Shown: positions 53,973 to 63,543, counted from the first letter of the stretch. The stretch is 64,000 bases of DNA from Marifrigoribacter sp965178585 (GCA_965178585.1 OZ238267.1:3116605-3180604), one strand, 5' to 3'. The notes: generated by a model from the letters alone, not told the origin. Translations and numbers: made by a program.

Positions 53973-54380
53973 ATGCTAGGTAAAGGAACCAAATTATACA
54001 GTATTCTACGATTGAAATGTCCAAGATGTCATAAAGGGGATTTTTATAAAGGCCATCCCTATAAATATTCAGCAATGGGAAGAGTAAAGGAACATTGCCC
54101 AAAATGCAATCTTAAATATAATATCGAACCTAGTTTTTTTCACGGGTCTTATTATGTAACCTATGCTTTAGGAGTAGCGTTATTTGTTACAGTTTGGGTT
54201 TTACAATTAATCTTCTTTCCTGATGTAGGTCCAGGTACTTTATTAATATCAATATTAGTTTCTCTTCTTATTTTCTCGCCCATACTTTATGCCTTATCAA
54301 AAATAGTATGGATTAATTTTTTTGTTAAATATGATCCAGAGATTTTAAATAAAAAAACTTCTCAAAAAGAAGCAAAATAG
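53973..54380 (+). CDS. DUF983 membrane protein
   Basis: 135 residues from ATG 53973 (MLGKGTKLYSILRLKCPRC); the frame is open to 53862 but that part holds a terminator and the promoter. Zinc-ribbon-like cysteines CPRCHKGDF and CPKCNLKY, then two membrane helices (about 67-115). DUF983 function unknown; fused or adjacent to cytochrome oxidase genes in some bacteria, not here. Confidence 0.85.
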   Translation: MLGKGTKLYSILRLKCPRCHKGDFYKGHPYKYSAMGRVKEHCPKCNLKYNIEPSFFHGSYYVTYALGVALFVTVWVLQLIFFPDVGPGTLLISILVSLLIFSPILYALSKIVWINFFVKYDPEILNKKTSQKEAK

Positions 54381-54461
54381 ATTTTAATTCTTCTTATTAA
54401 TTTCCTTAAAGTTAACTTAGTTTTTAACACAATATGCAAGGGAATAACAATTTATATTAGA

Positions 54462-54469
54462 TATATTTG
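54462..54469 (+). promoter_or_regulatory. -7 box (TATATTTG) of the first S8 protease gene
   Basis: A perfect TAnnTTTG match in a 15-base segment (54454-54468) that is repeated exactly before the second protease (58221-58235, where the box ends in A). Confidence 0.4.
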
Positions 54470-54470
54470 A

Positions 54471-54505
54471 AAGCCATAAAAAAAATTCGCGTTTTTTTAA
54501 GGCTT
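54471..54505 (+). promoter_or_regulatory. Leader hairpin of the first S8 protease gene
   Basis: AAGCC (54471-54475) pairs with GGCTT (54501-54505), and after one mismatch TAAAAAAA pairs with TTTTTTTA, around a TTCGCG loop. It ends 16 bases before the start codon, the same distance as its counterpart before the second protease. Confidence 0.55.
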
Positions 54506-54521
54506 ACATTATTAACCCTAT

Positions 54522-57500
54522 ATGTCTGTTATGAAAAAAATTACTTTAAACTATTTATTAAAAACCATTGGTTTATTTGGGCTTCTATTTGTTTTTAATA
54601 TCTCTTTTGCACAAGGAGATTATTCTATTCGTCTTCAAGATGAAAGTATAGATCTTCCTGAAAATATTGAAACTTTTCAATGGAATCAATTACCAGAATC
54701 TGCCATTTTAAACAATGGATATATTGGTTGGATACAGTTTTATGAAACTCCACCTCAATCCATTCAAGATAGTTTTAAAAATAACAACCTTCAGTTAATA
54801 GAATATATTCCTAATAAAGCATATTTATTTTATTTCCCAAATACTACTTCAATATCATATCTAAAAGAGAGTGGTGTAAGATCAATTACTCCTGTTAATG
54901 GAGATTATAAATTAGAATCAAACCTTAGAAACGGATTCATTGGCGATTGGGCAATAGAAGGTAATAATATTCTAGTAACATTACAATACCACAACTATGT
55001 TACTGCTGAATTTGTCATCAATGATTTAGCAACTAAACAAATTTCTGTAAAGCAACATTATAGAGGCTCTAAAAATATAGATCTTTCGATTCCGAATAAC
55101 TGTTTGGAAGAACTTTCAAATTTAGCATATGTAAAATGGGTGGAAATTATCAGTGCCCCACCGGTAAAGGATGACACTCGTGGGAGAAGCTTGCACAGAG
55201 CTAGTAATCTAGATACTCAAACCGAATCTGGAAGAAATTATACTGGGAAAAACATAGGAGTTCTATGTAGAGATGATGGCATTGTTGGACCACACATCGA
55301 TTTTCAAGGAAGAATTGATAATTCTATGGCAAGTGGAACTGGACAAAGTCATGGTGATGGAGTTTCTGGAATTATGGCGGGTGCAGGGAATTTAGATCCT
55401 TCAAAACGGGGTATGGCTGCTGAATCTAATTTATATGTAGTAAATTACCAGTCTAACTTTTTAGATAATGAAACACAAGCGCTAATTAATAGCGGTACGG
55501 TACAGATTACAAATTCATCATATAGTGATGGATGCAATGCTGGATATACAACAGGTACTCAAACGGTAGATACTCAAACCAATGATATTCCATCACTGTT
55601 GCATGTTTTTTCTGCAGGAAATTCTAATAATCAAGATTGTGGATATGGAGCTGGAAATCAATGGGGAAATATAACTGGTGGACATAAACAAGGTAAAAAT
55701 GTAATTGCAACAGCAAATGTATTCTTTGATGGAAGTTTAGTAAATTCAAGCAGTAGAGGTCCAGCTCACGATGGTAGAATTAAACCAGATATTGCTGCAA
55801 ACGGTCAAAATCAGAACTCTACTAATGAAAATAATACGTATCAAAGTTTTGGAGGAACTTCTGGTGCAGCTCCTGGAATCGCTGGAATTTCAGCACAATT
55901 ATACGAAGCATACGGAGACTTAAATGGAGGGGATTTACCACCATCTGCTTTGATAAAAGCTACCTTACTTAATACTGCTAACGAAGCAGGTAATGTTGGA
56001 CCTGATTATAAATTTGGCTGGGGAATTGTAAATGCCCTAAGAGCCGGAATGTTAATTGAAGATGAAAGGCATTTATCGGATGATATTTCTCAAGGTGAAA
56101 CAAATACACATACAATTAATATACCAACGGGAACTGCCCAAGTACGATTTATGGTGTACTGGAGCGATACAGCTGCAACACCAGGATCAAGTCCAGCACT
56201 TGTAAATGATCTTGACTTAATCGTTACAGATCCTTCATCTGGAACTCATGAGCCTTGGATTTTAGATCCTACTCCTAATGCAACTACATTAAATTTACCA
56301 GCAACCTTAGGTCCTGACCATTTAAACAATATGGAACAAGTTTTATTGAATAATCCTGAAAGTGGTGATTATGATATTGATATTTCTGGTTTTAATGTTC
56401 CATTTGGACCTCAAGAATATTTTGTAGTTTACGAAATAGTTGAAGAAAAATTAACACTTACTTATCCAAATGGCGGGGAGTCTTTTTACCCATTTGTTGC
56501 CGAATCAATACATTGGGATGCAGTTAATACTACAGGAGATTTTGATTTAGAATACTCCTCAGATAATGGTGGAAGTTGGAACGCAATTACCACTGTTAAT
56601 GCTTCCTTGCGAACCTATGCTTGGACTGTTCCAAACGAAGCTGGTGGAGATTATTTAGTTCGTATTTCAAGTGATGGTGATATAGATCAAAGTGATGATA
56701 CTTTTAATTTGGCGAGATACCCAACAATTTTAACTATTGCACAAGTTTGCCCTACAGAAGCAGAGTTAGAATGGAGTCCAGTAGAAAATGCTGAATCTTA
56801 CGATATTTATACATTGGGTGATAAATTTATGGAATTGGTTGGCACATCTAACACAGAAAACATAACGATCTCTATTACGGACCCTGAAACACCATTGTGG
56901 TTTGCAGTAGTTGCTAAAAACAGCACAGTAGGCTGGGAAAGTAGACGATCAATTGCTAAAGGACATCCAGGTGGATTATTAAATTGTGTTTTAGCTAATG
57001 ACATATCAATGGAATCTATAAATAATGATCCTGCTGATTTCTCAACAGCTTGTGGGATAGGAAATAATATTGTTTCCATTACCATAAAAAATAATGGTTC
57101 AAGTGCTCAAAGCAACTTTCCAGTTTCATATCAAATTTCAGGAGAACCTGAAGTAGTTGAAACGTTTACGGCTACGTTGAATTCTGGAGAACAAGCCAAT
57201 TATGAGTTTACTACTCCTGCTACCTTAACAGCAAATGGAACCCATATTATTACCACTAAGGTTTCACTCGCTTCTGATGAATATTTATTGAACAATAATC
57301 AAGATTTAACTTTTATTGCTTATATAAATGCTTTAGGTCCGATTTTCTTCGAACCTTTTGATACAAATGGAGTCCCACCAAATGGTTGGAGTATTCAAAA
57401 CCCAGATAATTCATTTACATGGGAGGAAAGAACCAATGTAATTGGTAGTGATGGCAATCCTACTCTTGCGGCTTACGTTAATAATTCAAATTATCTTGGC

Positions 57501-58136
57501 ACCAACGAAGAAGATTTTTTAACAACTGATATTTACGACTTATCGGGGCTTACAAATGGAGTTTTAAGTTTTGATTTGGCAAAAGCTCAATATTCTGCTA
57601 GTGCTAGTGATATTTTATTTGTTGCTATTTCAACCGATTGTGGTAATAGCTTTACATATGTTTATGGTTTAACTGGTTTAGAACTATCAACGATACCAGA
57701 TTATAATACAACTAATAATTGGGCTCCACAGGCAGCAAACGAATGGAGAACCGAACAAATAGATTTAAATGCTTATAGCGGAGAGCAGATAATAATCAGG
57801 TTTGTGAACCTTAATAAAAATGGAAATAGCACCTATATTGATAATGTCTTCACGGATGGTATATTAGCAACTAATGAATTCGATGTTTCGGCGGTTTCCT
57901 TATATCCTAATCCTACTAGCCAGGAATTTACGTTAAACCTTGGTGACAATAGTAGCGACAATATAGATGTCTCCATAGTTAATAGTATTGGTCAACAACT
58001 TAAACATTATGATCAATCGGCTTTTAATGGTAGTTCTAAAGCAAATTTTGATGTTTCAAGTTTTGCAAGTGGTTTGTATTTTATAACTATTAAAGTTGAC
58101 AATCTTACAACTGTAAAAAAACTACTTATAAAATAA
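54522..58136 (+). CDS. S8 subtilisin-like protease exported by T9SS (copy 1)
   Basis: 1204 residues. Signal peptide (to about 31, NISFAQ), a propeptide-like domain (about 35-220), the S8 domain with Asp251/252 in CRDDGIVGPH, His277 in SHGDGVSG and Ser447 in GGTSGAAPG, a jelly-roll after it (AQVRFMVYWSD), a PNGGESF-type Ig-like domain, a FN3-like and a CARDB-like domain, a choice-of-anchor-type domain (WSIQNPDNSFTWEERT) and a type A sorting domain (LYPNPTSQEF to SGLYFITIKVDNLTT). Secreted or cell-surface protein degradation. Adjacent paralogue downstream. First Met (MSVMKK) chosen because copy 2 keeps MSFMKN. Confidence 0.9.
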   Translation: MSVMKKITLNYLLKTIGLFGLLFVFNISFAQGDYSIRLQDESIDLPENIETFQWNQLPESAILNNGYIGWIQFYETPPQSIQDSFKNNNLQLIEYIPNKAYLFYFPNTTSISYLKESGVRSITPVNGDYKLESNLRNGFIGDWAIEGNNILVTLQYHNYVTAEFVINDLATKQISVKQHYRGSKNIDLSIPNNCLEELSNLAYVKWVEIISAPPVKDDTRGRSLHRASNLDTQTESGRNYTGKNIGVLCRDDGIVGPHIDFQGRIDNSMASGTGQSHGDGVSGIMAGAGNLDPSKRGMAAESNLYVVNYQSNFLDNETQALINSGTVQITNSSYSDGCNAGYTTGTQTVDTQTNDIPSLLHVFSAGNSNNQDCGYGAGNQWGNITGGHKQGKNVIATANVFFDGSLVNSSSRGPAHDGRIKPDIAANGQNQNSTNENNTYQSFGGTSGAAPGIAGISAQLYEAYGDLNGGDLPPSALIKATLLNTANEAGNVGPDYKFGWGIVNALRAGMLIEDERHLSDDISQGETNTHTINIPTGTAQVRFMVYWSDTAATPGSSPALVNDLDLIVTDPSSGTHEPWILDPTPNATTLNLPATLGPDHLNNMEQVLLNNPESGDYDIDISGFNVPFGPQEYFVVYEIVEEKLTLTYPNGGESFYPFVAESIHWDAVNTTGDFDLEYSSDNGGSWNAITTVNASLRTYAWTVPNEAGGDYLVRISSDGDIDQSDDTFNLARYPTILTIAQVCPTEAELEWSPVENAESYDIYTLGDKFMELVGTSNTENITISITDPETPLWFAVVAKNSTVGWESRRSIAKGHPGGLLNCVLANDISMESINNDPADFSTACGIGNNIVSITIKNNGSSAQSNFPVSYQISGEPEVVETFTATLNSGEQANYEFTTPATLTANGTHIITTKVSLASDEYLLNNNQDLTFIAYINALGPIFFEPFDTNGVPPNGWSIQNPDNSFTWEERTNVIGSDGNPTLAAYVNNSNYLGTNEEDFLTTDIYDLSGLTNGVLSFDLAKAQYSASASDILFVAISTDCGNSFTYVYGLTGLELSTIPDYNTTNNWAPQAANEWRTEQIDLNAYSGEQIIIRFVNLNKNGNSTYIDNVFTDGILATNEFDVSAVSLYPNPTSQEFTLNLGDNSSDNIDVSIVNSIGQQLKHYDQSAFNGSSKANFDVSSFASGLYFITIKVDNLTTVKKLLIK

Positions 58137-58234
58137 AATAAGGTTTTAAATATCTATATAATGATAAGGGGTCTAAAAACAATACTAACTTTTAACTATT
58201 CTAATTAAAATTAAAAGCTAATATTAGATATATT

Positions 58235-58275
58235 TAAGGTTCTTAAAAAAAAGATGCTTTTTTTTAAGAACCTTA
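58235..58275 (+). promoter_or_regulatory. Leader hairpin of the second S8 protease gene
   Basis: A perfect 19-bp stem (58235-58253 with 58257-58275) with a three-base ATG loop; the outer arm AAGGTTCTTA pairs with TAAGAACCTT and the inner part is A8/T8. The arm sequence differs from copy 1, but pairing and the 16-base distance to the start codon are kept. It could also terminate copy 1 transcripts. Confidence 0.6.
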
Positions 58276-58290
58276 TTTTATTAATCTTAT

Positions 58291-61200
58291 ATGTCTTTTA
58301 TGAAAAACTTTACTTTAATCTATTTATTAAAAAAATTAAAAGCTACTGGTTTTCTAGCATTTCTGTTTGTTTTTAATATCTCTTTTGCACAAGGAGATTA
58401 TTCAATTCTATTACAAAATGAAAACGTTGAACTACCTGAAAACATTGAAACCTTTCAATGGAATCAATTGCCGGAATCTGCCATTTTAAACGATGGATAT
58501 ATTGGTTGGATACAGTTTTATGAAACTCCTTCTCAATCAATTCAAGATAGTTTTAAAAATAATAATCTTCAATTAATAGAGTACATTCCTAATAAAGCAT
58601 ATTTGTTTTATTTCCCGAATACTACTTCAATTTCATATCTAAAGGATAGTGGCGTTAGATCTATTACTCCTGTTAATGGAAATTATAAATTAGAATCAAA
58701 CCTTAGAAACGGATTCATTGGCGATTGGGCAATTGATGGAAATAATATTCTAGTAACTCTTCAATATCATAATTATGTTTCTTCAGATTTTGTAATAAAC
58801 GATTTAGCTTCTAAACAGATTTCTGTTAGTCAAGAATATAAAGGGTCTAATAATATAGATCTATCTATTCCAAATAACTGTTTAGAAGACCTTTCTAATT
58901 TAGCTTATGTTAAATGGGTTGAAGTAATTGTGGCTCCTTCAGTTAAAGATGACACAAGAGGAAGAAGCTTACATAGATCAAGTAATTTAGACACTCAAAC
59001 AGGTGCTGGAAGAAACTATACAGGTCTAAACATAGGAGTTATGTGTAGGGATGATGGTATTGTTGGACCACACATTGATTTTCAAGGAAGAATAGATAAC
59101 TCTATGGCAAGTGGTTCTGGACAAACTCACGGAGATGGTGTTTCTGGAATTATGGCAGGTGCTGGAAATCTAGACCCATCTATGAGGGGTATGGCAGCTG
59201 GTTCTAATTTATTTGTATCTAATTATGCAGCAAACTTTTTAGATGCTGCAACTCAAGCCTATATCAATGATGGTTCGGTTCAAATAACCAATTCATCTTA
59301 TAGTAATGGATGTAATGATGGTTATACTACCATTACTCAAACGGTAGATACACAGGCTAATGATATTCCTTCACTGTTACACGTTTTTTCTGCAGGAAAT
59401 TCTAATAATCAAAATTGCGGATATGGAGCAGGAAATCAATGGGGAAATATAACTGGAGGACATAAACAAGGTAAAAATGTAATTGCAACAGCAAATGTTT
59501 TCTTTGATGGGAGTTTAGTAAATTCAAGCAGTAGAGGGCCAGCTCACGATGGTAGAATTAAACCAGATATCGCTGCTAATGGTCAAAATCAACTTTCTAC
59601 AGACGAAAATAATACCTATCAAAGTTTTGGTGGAACTTCTGGTGCTGCACCTGGAATCGCAGGAATTTCAGCACAATTATATGAAGCTTATGGAGACTTA
59701 AATGGAGGGGATTTACCACCATCAGCTTTGATAAAAGCTGCTTTATTAAATACAGCAAATGATGCTGGTAATATTGGTCCCGATTATAAGTTTGGATGGG
59801 GAATTGTAAATGCCCTAAGAGCTGGAATGCTAATTGAAGATGAAAGACATTTATCCGACGATATCTCTCAAGGAGAAAACAACACACATACTATCAACGT
59901 TCCTACTGGTACTGCACAAGTTCGATTTATGGTATATTGGAGCGATCCAGCTGCTACTCCTGGATCAAGTCCAGCTTTGGTTAACGATTTAGATTTAATC
60001 GTTACTGATCCTTCATCAGACACTTATGAGCCTTGGATATTAGATCCTACACCTAATGCTACAACCCTAAACTTGCCAGCAACTTTAGGGCCTGATCATT
60101 TAAATAATGTAGAACAGGTTTTAATTAATAATCCTGAAAGTGGTGATTACGATATTGACATATCAGGTTTTAATGTGCCTATGGGACCTCAAGAATACTA
60201 TGTAGTTTATGAAATAATTGCAGAAGAACTTACCATGACCTACCCTAACTCAGGAGAAAGTTTTGTGCCTGGAGAAACAGAGTCCTTACATTGGGATGCT
60301 ATTAATACTTCTGACGATTTTGTTTTAGAATATTCTACAGATAATGGAAGTTCTTGGAATAATATTACAACTGTTAATGCTAACACATTTACATATGGAT
60401 GGTCAATTCCTAATGAAGTTACCGGAGATGCTTTAGTAAGAGTTACAAGTGGTAGTTTTTCAGATGAAAGTGACGACTCATTTTCAATTGCAAACCTAGC
60501 TACGAATGTAGATGTATCACAAATATGTCCAGAAGAAGCAACTTTTGCTTGGAATCCTGTTGCCGATGCTGAGTCTTATGATTTTTATCTTTTAGGAGAA
60601 ACTTATATGGATTTATTAGGAAATAGCACCACCACAACTTTTACTTTTTCAATTACAGATCCAAATGAAGAAATGTGGGCTGCAGTAGTAGCTAAAAATG
60701 ATACCGAAGGTTGGGAAAGCAGAAGAACCATTGCAATATATCACCCTGGAGGGTTGGTTAACTGTTCATTGGCTGATGATTTAGCCTTAGAGTCATTAAA
60801 CACAACTGCTGAAGATTTTAATTATATCTGTGATAATAGTCCTACCGTTATTTCAGCTAATATAAGAAATACAGGAATCAATAGTCAAAGTAACTTTATC
60901 GTTTCTTATCAAATTGACAGCGAACCTGTGGTTGAAGAAACTTATACTGGAACCTTGGATTCTGGTCAACAAGATGTGTTTAATTTTTCAGATGAAGTTA
61001 TTATTTCAACAAGTGGAAATTATACAATAACTGTTAGGGTAGAACTTGTAGGTGATTTAAATCCTTCAAACGATGAAGTGTTACTGGATTTCTATTCGGC
61101 AACTGAAGCGACAAGTTTAGATTTTGAAGAAGATTTTGAAACTAATGGTATGCCTCCATCAAAATGGAGTATCTTTAATCCAGATGATAGTTATACTTGG

Positions 61201-61914
61201 GAAGAAAGAACTGGAATTGTTGGAAGTGATGGAAACCCTACAGTTGCAGCTTGGGTAAATAATGAAGATTATACTGATAGAGGTCAAATAGATGTTTTAC
61301 AAACCGAAATATTTGATTTAACAAATGCTACAGTCCCTACGTTAACTTTTGATCTAGCAAAAGCACAATATTCAGCAAGTTATAATGATATTTTAAAAGT
61401 TGATATTTCTATAGATTGTGGAGTGAATTTTACTACTATTTACGAAAAAGACGGCCTTGATTTATCAACTATTCCTGGTTATAACACAACAAATTGGAAT
61501 CCAGCTTCAGAAGACGATTGGAGAACAGAAGAAATTGATTTAACACCTTATGAAGGGGAAAATGTAATGTTTAATTTTGTAAATATTACAGACTATAGTA
61601 ACAGTACTTATATAGATAATGTTAATGTGTTTGCAGAATCGTTAGGTATTTCAGATAATGAATTAGCTGGGGTTTCATTGTATCCTAACCCTACTTCAAA
61701 ATTTGTAAATATAGCCCTGAACAATACTATTGGGAATTTATATCAAATTAAAATCATCAATAGTTTAGGACAAGTTATTCAAGAAGTTGAAAAAACATCA
61801 TTAAACAGTTCAAACGAAATAACTATAGATGTTTCAAATTTAAACAGCGGGTTATATTTTGTGAATATTGAAATTGATAACCTTTCAACTGTAAAAAAAT
61901 TACTTATTAAATAA
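58291..61914 (+). CDS. S8 subtilisin-like protease exported by T9SS (copy 2)
   Basis: 1207 residues, a tandem paralogue of the gene before it with the same order of domains. Triad Asp in CRDDGIVGPH, His in THGDGVSG and Ser in GGTSGAAPG are intact. The first 650 residues are very similar to copy 1; the Ig-like and C-terminal domains have diverged (PNSGESFVPGETES versus PNGGESFYPFVAES), and the sorting domain (LYPNPTSKFVNIAL to SGLYFVNIEIDNLST) is again complete. Probably expressed from its own copy of the duplicated leader. Ends before a strong terminator. Confidence 0.9.
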   Translation: MSFMKNFTLIYLLKKLKATGFLAFLFVFNISFAQGDYSILLQNENVELPENIETFQWNQLPESAILNDGYIGWIQFYETPSQSIQDSFKNNNLQLIEYIPNKAYLFYFPNTTSISYLKDSGVRSITPVNGNYKLESNLRNGFIGDWAIDGNNILVTLQYHNYVSSDFVINDLASKQISVSQEYKGSNNIDLSIPNNCLEDLSNLAYVKWVEVIVAPSVKDDTRGRSLHRSSNLDTQTGAGRNYTGLNIGVMCRDDGIVGPHIDFQGRIDNSMASGSGQTHGDGVSGIMAGAGNLDPSMRGMAAGSNLFVSNYAANFLDAATQAYINDGSVQITNSSYSNGCNDGYTTITQTVDTQANDIPSLLHVFSAGNSNNQNCGYGAGNQWGNITGGHKQGKNVIATANVFFDGSLVNSSSRGPAHDGRIKPDIAANGQNQLSTDENNTYQSFGGTSGAAPGIAGISAQLYEAYGDLNGGDLPPSALIKAALLNTANDAGNIGPDYKFGWGIVNALRAGMLIEDERHLSDDISQGENNTHTINVPTGTAQVRFMVYWSDPAATPGSSPALVNDLDLIVTDPSSDTYEPWILDPTPNATTLNLPATLGPDHLNNVEQVLINNPESGDYDIDISGFNVPMGPQEYYVVYEIIAEELTMTYPNSGESFVPGETESLHWDAINTSDDFVLEYSTDNGSSWNNITTVNANTFTYGWSIPNEVTGDALVRVTSGSFSDESDDSFSIANLATNVDVSQICPEEATFAWNPVADAESYDFYLLGETYMDLLGNSTTTTFTFSITDPNEEMWAAVVAKNDTEGWESRRTIAIYHPGGLVNCSLADDLALESLNTTAEDFNYICDNSPTVISANIRNTGINSQSNFIVSYQIDSEPVVEETYTGTLDSGQQDVFNFSDEVIISTSGNYTITVRVELVGDLNPSNDEVLLDFYSATEATSLDFEEDFETNGMPPSKWSIFNPDDSYTWEERTGIVGSDGNPTVAAWVNNEDYTDRGQIDVLQTEIFDLTNATVPTLTFDLAKAQYSASYNDILKVDISIDCGVNFTTIYEKDGLDLSTIPGYNTTNWNPASEDDWRTEEIDLTPYEGENVMFNFVNITDYSNSTYIDNVNVFAESLGISDNELAGVSLYPNPTSKFVNIALNNTIGNLYQIKIINSLGQVIQEVEKTSLNSSNEITIDVSNLNSGLYFVNIEIDNLSTVKKLLIK

Positions 61915-61942
61915 ATTTAAAAAGTAAAAGAATTTAGGTTTT

Positions 61943-61978
61943 GAAGAGCTGCATCAAAAAATGCAGCTCTTCTTTTTT
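61943..61978 (+). terminator. Terminator after the second S8 protease gene
   Basis: A perfect 12-bp stem, GAAGAGCTGCAT (61943-61954) with ATGCAGCTCTTC (61961-61972), loop CAAAAA, followed by TTTTTT. Confidence 0.92.
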
Positions 61979-61979
61979 A

Positions 61980-61998
61980 ATTCATTTTAAAAATGAAT
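61980..61998. promoter_or_regulatory. 19-bp inverted repeat upstream of the Crp/Fnr gene
   Basis: ATTCATTTT and AAAATGAAT are exact inverse complements around one central base, 53 bases before the regulator's start. Candidate autoregulatory operator, though AT-rich sequence makes chance occurrence possible. Confidence 0.35.
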
Positions 61999-62050
61999 CA
62001 AGTAGAATTTTGATTAAGGAATTTTCAAGAAAAGGTTGTAGATTTACATT

Positions 62051-62683
62051 ATGATTGATGACTTAAAAAATAGCTACGGCAATCTTTTTGAAGACGAACT
62101 ACTAGAAGAAATAAATATTTTCGGAACTTTTAAGGAAGTCTCTGAAGGATATAAATTAATTGAAATTGGGCAATATATTAAATCAATGCCTTTATTGATT
62201 AGTGGCGCCATTAAAATCATGAGAGATGACGATGATGGAGACGAACTATTACTTTATTTTTTAGAAAGTGGTGAGACTTGTGCAATGACATTAACTTGTT
62301 GTCTAGGACAAACTAAAAGTGAAATTAGAGCCATTGCAGAATTACCAACTAAATTAATCATGATTCCTATTGAAAAAATGGAAGAATGGACCGGAAAATA
62401 TAAATCTTGGCGAAATTTTGTTTTTGAAAGCTATCATAATAGATTAATGGAGATGTTAGAAACAATAGATTCTATCGCATTTTTAAAAATGGATAAGCGA
62501 CTATTAAAATACCTTCGAGACAAATCTAAAATAACAAACGATGATATTATTTATAGTACTCATCAAGAAATTGCTTACGAACTACATACATCAAGAGTAG
62601 TAATATCAAGACTTTTAAAAAAATTGGAGAACCAAGGAAAGATTGTGCTTAACAGGAATAATATAAAAATAAACGACTTATAG
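62051..62683 (+). CDS. Crp/Fnr-family transcription regulator
   Basis: 210 residues: N-terminal cyclic-nucleotide-binding-like beta-roll (about 25-115; LLISGAIKIMRDDDDGDE, FLESGETCAMTLTCC), a dimerisation helix (about 120-145) and a C-terminal Crp-type winged helix (THQEIAYELHTSRVVISRLL near 173-192). The GETCAMTLTCC tract puts two adjacent Cys in the sensor domain, common in flavobacterial members, so redox or sulfur sensing is possible. Upstream of a nitroreductase and a YeeE/YedE gene, which it may control. Confidence 0.9.
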   Translation: MIDDLKNSYGNLFEDELLEEINIFGTFKEVSEGYKLIEIGQYIKSMPLLISGAIKIMRDDDDGDELLLYFLESGETCAMTLTCCLGQTKSEIRAIAELPTKLIMIPIEKMEEWTGKYKSWRNFVFESYHNRLMEMLETIDSIAFLKMDKRLLKYLRDKSKITNDDIIYSTHQEIAYELHTSRVVISRLLKKLENQGKIVLNRNNIKINDL

Positions 62684-62760
62684 CTAGTATTTATTTTTAA
62701 TAGTTACTCTTCTTTTCATTAAATTAGAGCCCATATATTTTAACTATAATTTTCAAAACC

Positions 62761-63453
62761 ATGAATTCTCCAGATCATATAGATATTAATGGACATAAGC
62801 ATGTCTCTTATTACTTCAATACTTTTTCAGAAGAAGAAATAATTTCTAAAAGTGAAGAGTATTACAATTGGCTAGATAAAAGAAGATCCGTTAGAGATTA
62901 TACTGATAAATGGGTCCCAAAAGAAGTCATTGAAAATATAATTAAAAGTGCTTCTACAGCTCCTTCTGGAGCTCACAAACAACCTTGGACATTTTGTGCA
63001 ATTTCAAATCCATTAATAAAATCTAAAATTAGAGAAGCAGCAGAAATCGAAGAAAAAGAAAGTTACGAATCTAGAATGAGTGAACGTTGGAAAAAAGATT
63101 TAGAACCTCTTGGAACCGACATGAATAAACCTTTTCTAGAAATTGCTCCTTGGTTAATTGTAGTCTTTAAAAAAGCGTATGATTTGGATGAAAATGGCAA
63201 TAAGCAAAACAATTATTATGTCAACGAATCTGTTGGAATTGCTTGCGGTATGTTAATTTCAGCAATTCAAAATGCAGGATTAGTAACTCTAACCCACACT
63301 CCAAGTCCTATGAATTTTCTGTCAAAAATTTTAAATAGGCCAAGTAATGAAAGAGCATTTTTATTACTTCCTGTAGGATACCCTAAATTCCCAACCTACG
63401 TCCCAGACATAAAGAGAAAACCTTTAGAGGAAATTTCTGTTTTTTACGAATAA
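62761..63453 (+). CDS. Nitroreductase-family protein with iodotyrosine deiodinase signature
   Basis: 230 residues of the FMN-dependent nitroreductase fold: DKRRSVRDYTDKWVP near 39-53, STAPSGAHKQPWTF near 65-78, and the C-terminal NERAFLLLPVGYP. The lid region AEIEEKESYESRMSERW carries Glu98 and Tyr102, and Lys123 follows 21 residues after the Tyr. Iodotyrosine deiodinases use a Glu-Tyr-Lys triad with this spacing, as I recall the human enzyme. It may therefore reductively dehalogenate halotyrosines. Follows the Crp/Fnr gene on the same strand. Confidence 0.85.
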   Translation: MNSPDHIDINGHKHVSYYFNTFSEEEIISKSEEYYNWLDKRRSVRDYTDKWVPKEVIENIIKSASTAPSGAHKQPWTFCAISNPLIKSKIREAAEIEEKESYESRMSERWKKDLEPLGTDMNKPFLEIAPWLIVVFKKAYDLDENGNKQNNYYVNESVGIACGMLISAIQNAGLVTLTHTPSPMNFLSKILNRPSNERAFLLLPVGYPKFPTYVPDIKRKPLEEISVFYE

Positions 63454-63517
63454 ATATTTCCTTTGTTTTTATATAATATTCTAGTAATTAGCTTATACAA
63501 ATAAAGAGCATTTTTAG

Positions 63518-63525
63518 TAACTTTG
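63518..63525 (+). promoter_or_regulatory. -7 box (TAACTTTG) of the YeeE/YedE gene
   Basis: A perfect TAnnTTTG match, 83 bases before the ATG; a -33 TTG is not seen. The dyad at 63544-63557 would lie just downstream of the transcription start. Confidence 0.4.
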
Positions 63526-63543
63526 GTAAATAGATGATCGTTT

